From Veillonellaceae bacterium (GTDB lineage: Bacteria > Bacillota > Negativicutes > Veillonellales > Veillonellaceae), in assembly GCA_900765165.1 (NCBI GenBank), contig CAAFQR010000004.1, positions 1 through 27,846 on the forward strand: 27,846 nt of DNA, read 5' to 3'. The position numbers and the translations under genes are program-made. The first letter of the stretch is position 1, and each line of letters opens with the position of its first letter. The notes under the pieces were generated by a model. That model searched no databases and was not told where the DNA came from. It worked only from the letters and a program-made list of their open reading frames with translations. Positions 23,919 through 27,846 of this stretch are shown piece by piece.

Positions 23919-23963
23919 AATGCCGAGTTATATAGGCTATTTCCTATATAATTCGGCATTTTT
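23919..23963 (+). terminator. Rho-independent terminator ending the hypB operon
   Basis: An 18-pair stem (AATGCCGA and GTTATATAGG with their complements, one G-U) around a short CTATTT loop, followed by five T. Very stable. Confidence 0.95.
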
Positions 23964-24287
23964 CATTTTATTTTGTCATAACACTTGATAGAAATTGAAT
24001 AGTTTTTAAGATGATTCTTGAAAATCCCTATTAGGCTTAGGTTATTAGGAATGCTTATTGTAAATACCAACCAATTTACTATTGATTGGTGAAAAGAGGA
24101 TTTCAGGTTTACGGCGGGTAATACTTATAGTAAGAGAAAATATCTATGTAAGGATTTAGAGACGAACGTTTTACATACAAAATTTGGCAGTATCATTTCA
24201 GTTTCAAAGACAATTTTATACAGCGGTTTTAATGCAAGGGCTTTACATACAGGTATAGGTTTGTGTTTTAAGTGAGGAGGTATTGAT
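23964..24287 (+). other. AT-rich spacer upstream of the purine permease
   Basis: No convincing gene is present in these 324 bases. It contains an imperfect inverted repeat at 24066-24090 (ACCAACCAAT/ATTGATTGGT) and two copies of TTTACATACA at 24170-24179 and 24242-24251, 72 bases apart. They could be operator sites for the purine-salvage operon. I looked for a purine riboswitch and did not find its conserved core. The ribosome site GAGGAGG of the permease lies at the right end. Confidence 0.5.
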
Positions 24288-25610
24288 ATGGCTCGGGCAG
24301 AAATGGCGAATGGGGGTTCGCTATGGGATCGGATGTTTAGAATGACTGAAAGAGGGACTACACTGGGACGTGAGTTTTTTGCCGGTTGCACGTCGTTTCT
24401 TTGTGTGTCCTATGTGCTAGCCGTAAACCCTGCAATTTTAGGGGCTGCAGGGATGGACATGGGCGCTGTGTTTACGGCTACAGCAGTAAGTGCCATTATT
24501 ATGACCTTGTTATTGGCCTTTTATGGCAACGTGCCTTTTGCCGGCGTATCCGGCATGGGGATTAATGCATTCTTTGCGTATACGGTAGTGGTGCAAATGG
24601 GGCATAGCTTTGCGTTTGCGTTGACGGCGCAGCTCATAGCGGGCTTGGCGTTTTTATTAATCGCCATAACGCCGATGAAGACGATGATCTTCGATGCTAT
24701 ACCGCAAAATATTAAGCTGGCTGTAACGGCCGGCATCGGGCTTTTCATCACCATAATCGGCATGAGTAGTGTAGGCATTATCGTCAGCAATCCGGGCACG
24801 ATAGTAGGCTTAGGTTCCTTACATGACCCGAACGTGTTAATCGCTTTGGTAGGGGTTATTTTAATCGGCGTATTTTCCGCACGGAATGTGAAAGGCGGCA
24901 TTTTCCTAGCCGTTATCCTTTGCGCTATCATTGGCGCCGTTGTGGGTATTACGAAAATGCCGGAACAGGTAGTAGCTATGCCGCCGTCCATGGCACCGAT
25001 TTGGTTCCATTATGACTGGTCTGAAATTATGTCGGTGGACATGATCTTCGTAGCTTTTACGTTCTTATTTGTTAACGTATTTAACGTTGTAGGCGTTTTG
25101 ATTGGCTTAACAGACCAAGCGAAGCTGACCGGTGATGATGCGGAAAAGGCACGGCAACGGTGTATGACTATTGCTGCTATTGGCACTATTGCCGGCAGTG
25201 GCTTTGGTACGTCGCCGCACATTGTAGCCGTTGAATCGGCGGCCGGTATTGCCGAAGGTGGACGCACTGGCTTTGCGGCGCTCACTACGGGCGTGCTATT
25301 TATCGCGGCGTTATTTGTAGCGCCGTTGCTCATGGTTATTCCGGCGGCAGCGACAGCACCTGTTTTAATTGTAGTAGGACTTTTCATGTTAACAGCCGTC
25401 AAAGGTGTTAACTTTGAAGATATATCGGAAGGGATTCCGGCCTTTTTGACCATCGTCATGATGCCCTTTGCATACTCCATTGGCGTTGGTATTGAATGGG
25501 GCTTAGTAAGCTATGTAGTGATTAAGCTCATAGCAGGGCGGCATAAGGAAATCTCGCCGGTAATGTATGGTTTAGCGATTTTGTTTATTTTAAAAGAAGT
25601 TTTAGTTTAG
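24288..25610 (+). CDS. NCS2 purine permease, AzgA type (adenine/guanine/hypoxanthine)
   Basis: This 440-residue nucleobase symporter has about 12-14 membrane segments. AzgA-type signatures are an N-terminal ERGTTLGREFFAGCTSFL, the block GVSGMGINAFFAYTVV, and the second-half motif GTSPHIVAVESAAGIAEGG, where E. coli AdeP/GhxP have ESAAGVAAGGRTG. This places it in the adenine/guanine/hypoxanthine branch of NCS2, separate from the UraA-like carrier at 9476. The start ATG 24288 follows GAGGAGG. The adenine deaminase gene begins 11 bases after its stop, and its ribosome site overlaps that stop, so the pair forms an adenine uptake-and-use operon. Adenine or hypoxanthine is the likely substrate. Confidence 0.92.
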   Translation: MARAEMANGGSLWDRMFRMTERGTTLGREFFAGCTSFLCVSYVLAVNPAILGAAGMDMGAVFTATAVSAIIMTLLLAFYGNVPFAGVSGMGINAFFAYTVVVQMGHSFAFALTAQLIAGLAFLLIAITPMKTMIFDAIPQNIKLAVTAGIGLFITIIGMSSVGIIVSNPGTIVGLGSLHDPNVLIALVGVILIGVFSARNVKGGIFLAVILCAIIGAVVGITKMPEQVVAMPPSMAPIWFHYDWSEIMSVDMIFVAFTFLFVNVFNVVGVLIGLTDQAKLTGDDAEKARQRCMTIAAIGTIAGSGFGTSPHIVAVESAAGIAEGGRTGFAALTTGVLFIAALFVAPLLMVIPAAATAPVLIVVGLFMLTAVKGVNFEDISEGIPAFLTIVMMPFAYSIGVGIEWGLVSYVVIKLIAGRHKEISPVMYGLAILFILKEVLV

Positions 25611-25621
25611 GAGGCGTCATC

Positions 25622-27298
25622 ATGGCATACGAACGGTACAAAACAGCATCGGCAATGGCACAGGGACAGAAATTAGCTTCACTGGTATTGAAGAATGCAA
25701 AGGTATTGGATGTTTACAATGAAGAATGGATTAACGCAGACGTAGCTATTCACGATGGCGTTATTATAGGCGTAGGCAATTACAATGGCGTGAAGGAAAT
25801 CGAATGCAAGGGTAAATATATTGTGCCTGGCTTTATCGATGCGCACTTACATTTAGAATCTACGCTAGTTAATCCGCGTGAATTAGTTTTTGAAGCAGCC
25901 AAGGTGGGGACTACGACCTTTGTAGTAGATCCGCATGAAGCAGCTAACGTAGCCGGCTTAGCCGGTGTGCAATATATGTTAAAGGAAACAGAAGATTGCC
26001 AAGCAACGGTTTATGTAATGGCACCGTCTTGCGTGCCGGCTGTGCCTGGTGAAGATAGTGGTGCTATTTTGGACGCCGCCGAGCTTCGCAAATTGAAGGT
26101 ACATCCTCGTATTCGTGGCCTCGGTGAAGTTATGGATTGCCAGCGCGTTATCACCGGTGATGACGGCATGATGGCAAAGCTCCGCGATTTTGAAGACCGT
26201 GTTATGGATGGTCACATCATTGGCCTTACAGAAAAACAGTTAGCTGCCTATGCATTAGCCGGTATTACGACGAACCACGAAGCCGTTTCCTATGAAGAAG
26301 CGAAGGCACAGGTAGCAGCTGGCATTTATGTATTTATCCGTGAAGGCAGTGCAGCCCATAACTTGGAAACCATTGTTCAGGGCCTCGTAGCGGCAAAGGC
26401 ACCGACGGACCGCTATGGCTTCTGTACCGATGATAAGCACATTGAAGATATCCGCTCGCGCGGCCACATTAGTGAAAATATTCGCAAAGCCATTGAGTTA
26501 GGCATTCCGACCGTGAAGGCTTATAAGATGGCATCTACCAATCCGGCGCAGTGCTATGGCTTTAAGCATTTAGGTGCTGTCGCACCGGGTAAGCAAGCAG
26601 ACTTGGTGCTGTTAAGCAATCCGAATACGGTTAAGATTTACGACGTGCTTATTAAAGGCGAACCGGTAGAATTAGAATTACAGCGCAAGCCGCGGGAAGT
26701 GCCGATGGAATTGCTCCATACCGTTCATATTGGTAACTTTACGAAACAGCGTTTATCCTTGCCTATCGATGGGCCGCATCCGGTTATTAATATCGTACCG
26801 GGTCAGCTTTTGACGACGAAGACCATTGAACAGGTGCCGTCGGAAAATGGTGAATTTGTACCGAATGGTAAGTTCAATAAGATTACTTGCATCGAACGTC
26901 ATCATGGCACAGGTCGCAATGGAATAGCCGTGCTGAAGGGGTTCTCCATTAAGAATGGCGCCATTGCCACCTCCTTTGCGCATGATGCGCATAACCTCAT
27001 CGTTGTCGGTGACAATGATAACGATATGATGGCCGCTATTGACCGTATTCGTACCATTGGCGGCGGTTATGTCATTGCTTCGTGTGGTAAAATCATTGCT
27101 GAATTACCGCTAGAAGTGATGGGTCTCATTACGAACCGGCCTCACGAAGAGGTGGATGCGAAGGTTAAGGCTATGAAGGAATTGGCGTATAGCATGGGCG
27201 TAAGCCGCAAGCTGGATCCGTTTATTAACTTAAGCTTCTTGGCATTGACGGTAATCCCGGAAATTCGTGTCACCACTCATGGGTTGGCAGCGGTGTAA
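25622..27298 (+). CDS. ade: Adenine deaminase
   Basis: Ade hydrolyses adenine to hypoxanthine and ammonia in purine salvage or nitrogen release. The 558-residue protein is an amidohydrolase with the metal-binding FIDAHLHLES (71-80), VVDPHE, the segment MDGHIIGL (usually DGHAPGL), YVFIREGSAAHNLE, and CTDDKH, plus a C-terminal Ade-specific domain (about 380-558). Length is typical. The usual Pro after DGHA is Ile here, a mild departure. It is coupled to the AzgA-type permease. AGGAGGCG precedes ATG 25622. The likely terminator is the hairpin at 27369-27410. Confidence 0.94.
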   Translation: MAYERYKTASAMAQGQKLASLVLKNAKVLDVYNEEWINADVAIHDGVIIGVGNYNGVKEIECKGKYIVPGFIDAHLHLESTLVNPRELVFEAAKVGTTTFVVDPHEAANVAGLAGVQYMLKETEDCQATVYVMAPSCVPAVPGEDSGAILDAAELRKLKVHPRIRGLGEVMDCQRVITGDDGMMAKLRDFEDRVMDGHIIGLTEKQLAAYALAGITTNHEAVSYEEAKAQVAAGIYVFIREGSAAHNLETIVQGLVAAKAPTDRYGFCTDDKHIEDIRSRGHISENIRKAIELGIPTVKAYKMASTNPAQCYGFKHLGAVAPGKQADLVLLSNPNTVKIYDVLIKGEPVELELQRKPREVPMELLHTVHIGNFTKQRLSLPIDGPHPVINIVPGQLLTTKTIEQVPSENGEFVPNGKFNKITCIERHHGTGRNGIAVLKGFSIKNGAIATSFAHDAHNLIVVGDNDNDMMAAIDRIRTIGGGYVIASCGKIIAELPLEVMGLITNRPHEEVDAKVKAMKELAYSMGVSRKLDPFINLSFLALTVIPEIRVTTHGLAAV

Positions 27299-27368
27299 GG
27301 TTGTCTAAACGTAGTATTGCTGTTGATAGTGAAAACTTGATTATATATTGATAGTATTTAAGTAGCAA

Positions 27369-27410
27369 AAAGGACTTGCCTAGCTCGTAGCGAGCGGGGC
27401 AAGTCCTTTG
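27369..27410. terminator. Inverted repeat between ade and the minus-strand RNAs, probable bidirectional terminator
   Basis: AAAGGACTTGCC pairs over 12 bases with GGCAAGTCCTTT, with an inner CTCG/CGAG hairpin. On the + strand only three T follow, while on the minus strand five T follow, so it serves ade weakly and minus-strand transcripts better. Confidence 0.8.
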
Positions 27411-27431
27411 GTTTATCGTGAAAAGCGCATG

Positions 27432-27556
27432 AAAAAGCCACTGGCGAGCAGCTGCTGTTGCAGATACGTGGCGTACGACGGGGTATCGTACGGCCGCTGA
27501 CCAATGGCTTCTTCATGTCGTGTGTTTGTAAGCTGGAGAAGATTTCCCTTAACTCC
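27432..27556 (-). ncRNA. Candidate small RNA, copy 1
   Basis: On the minus strand a strong promoter (27563-27592) predicts a start at about 27556. The RNA would open with a hairpin GGAG...CTCC, then a linker CTTACAAACACACGA, then a branched region containing CGTACGA/TCGTACG, closed by AAGCCATTGG/CCAGTGGCTT and followed by five T (27436-27432), a terminator. The length is about 125 bases. A second copy with the same linker and architecture lies 290 bases away on the same strand. The only frame starting in it, ATG 27564, overlaps the -10 box and has no ribosome site. No known family recognised. Confidence 0.55.
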
Positions 27557-27562
27557 AAAATC

Positions 27563-27592
27563 ATTATAACAAAAAGCGATTTAGTTTTGCAA
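27563..27592 (-). promoter_or_regulatory. Promoter of candidate small RNA copy 1
   Basis: On the minus strand: -35 TTGCAA (27592 to 27587), an 18-base spacer and a perfect -10 TATAAT (27568 to 27563) with extended TG at 27571-27570. It points leftward and has no protein gene in front of it. Confidence 0.75.
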
Positions 27593-27724
27593 TATTAATG
27601 GTGTGGAAAGTTGTTATTAGTTGTACTATCATCGAAAACTGGCTTTTTTTATGGCTAGTTTATAATTAGTGGAATGGATAGTGTTTAGTTAATTAGTATC
27701 TTTAAGTAGAGATATAAGGCAACG

Positions 27725-27844
27725 AAAAAGCCACCAGCTTTACCGCTAGAGCAATAGCGGTACTACGGCGGCTGAGCCGTAGTTGGCGGTGCCGGTGGCC
27801 TTTTCGCTTCGTGTGTTTGTAAGTGGAGTAAGACTATTACTTCC
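27725..27844 (-). ncRNA. Candidate small RNA, copy 2 (possibly cut by the window edge)
   Basis: On the minus strand this mirrors copy 1. It has a 5' hairpin GGA(A)GTAA...TTACTCC, the same linker CTTACAAACACACGA, then a three-way junction with hairpins CTACGG/CCGTAG and TACCGCTA/TAGCGGTA, closed by GCCACCGGC/GCTGGTGGC and five T. The inner hairpin sequences differ from copy 1 although the closing stem and architecture are kept, as expected for a structured RNA. Its promoter would lie beyond the right edge. Confidence 0.5.
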
Positions 27845-27846
27845 AA

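Noticed and set aside
23964..24287. Purine riboswitch before the purine permease
   Set aside because: The conserved loop and core sequences of the class were not found in either strand of the spacer.
27358..27564. Minus-strand reading frame of 68 codons starting at 27564
   Set aside because: Its ATG overlaps the -10 box of a strong promoter, it lacks a ribosome site, its composition is odd, and it runs through two terminator-like hairpins. A small RNA explains the region better. A second frame there (ending about 27418, tail LLASGFFMRFSR) has no start codon.
27636..27662. AACTGGC/GGCTAGTT inverted repeat with seven T
   Set aside because: The T-run is inside the loop, not after the stem, so it is not a normal intrinsic terminator; no other role can be supported.

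Overview
The window is a piece of chromosome from an anaerobic diderm Firmicute, most likely a member of the Negativicutes (Veillonella/Megasphaera/Negativicoccus-like). This is inferred from the gene families, not from a database search. Pointers are a tandem CobT-like pair matching the ArsA/ArsB phenolyl-cobamide enzyme known from Sporomusa and Veillonella, lactate-racemase (Lar) and HypA/HypB nickel genes, strong Shine-Dalgarno sequences, Firmicute-type promoters, and roughly 50% GC coding DNA with AT-rich spacers. Nearly all genes lie on the + strand. Exceptions are a small site-2-protease-like gene and two candidate small RNAs.

Layout. (1) 1-5478: tail of an unknown gene, a MATE exporter, prephenate dehydrogenase (tyrA), arsA-arsB, a folded-looking spacer, and a larC that has only the N-terminal (LarC1) half with a very His-rich insert. 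(2) 5600-6290: six tRNA genes (Gly, Asn, Gln, Lys, Glu, Val) behind two promoters and closed by a strong terminator. (3) 6288-10756: an AEC-type permease with a perfect cre-like operator, then trmB, an ftsW-like SEDS gene and uraA. (4) 10938-14563: nfeD-floA membrane-microdomain pair, a membrane-anchored Pro-rich unknown, and a complete larA coupled to it. (5) 14645-19854: a minus-strand M50 protease, then cca, a PASTA-bearing class B PBP, and folD. (6) 19836-23887: hypA overlapping folD, hypB with its own promoter and hairpin leader, a secreted duplicated-domain protein, an orphan BrxF-like P-loop protein, and a TSUP-like membrane protein. (7) 24288-27298: an AzgA-type purine permease and adenine deaminase (ade), a purine-salvage pair. 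(8) 27299-27846: no protein gene, but terminator structures and two related minus-strand RNA-like elements.

How genes fit together. TyrA supplies tyrosine, the usual metabolic source of phenol/p-cresol, and ArsAB would attach such phenols as the lower ligand of a cobamide. LarA, LarC, HypA and HypB form a dispersed nickel theme. LarA keeps every catalytic residue, but the LarC C-terminal (CTP-binding) half is absent here. The folD product lacks two of the four classic catalytic residues (E. coli K54 and Q98 are Met and Leu), so its cyclohydrolase activity is doubtful.

The items I would look at first are: the paired minus-strand RNA elements at the right end; the altered FolD active site; the orphan BrxF homologue; the truncated His-rich LarC with a structured leader; and the hairpin leader of hypB.
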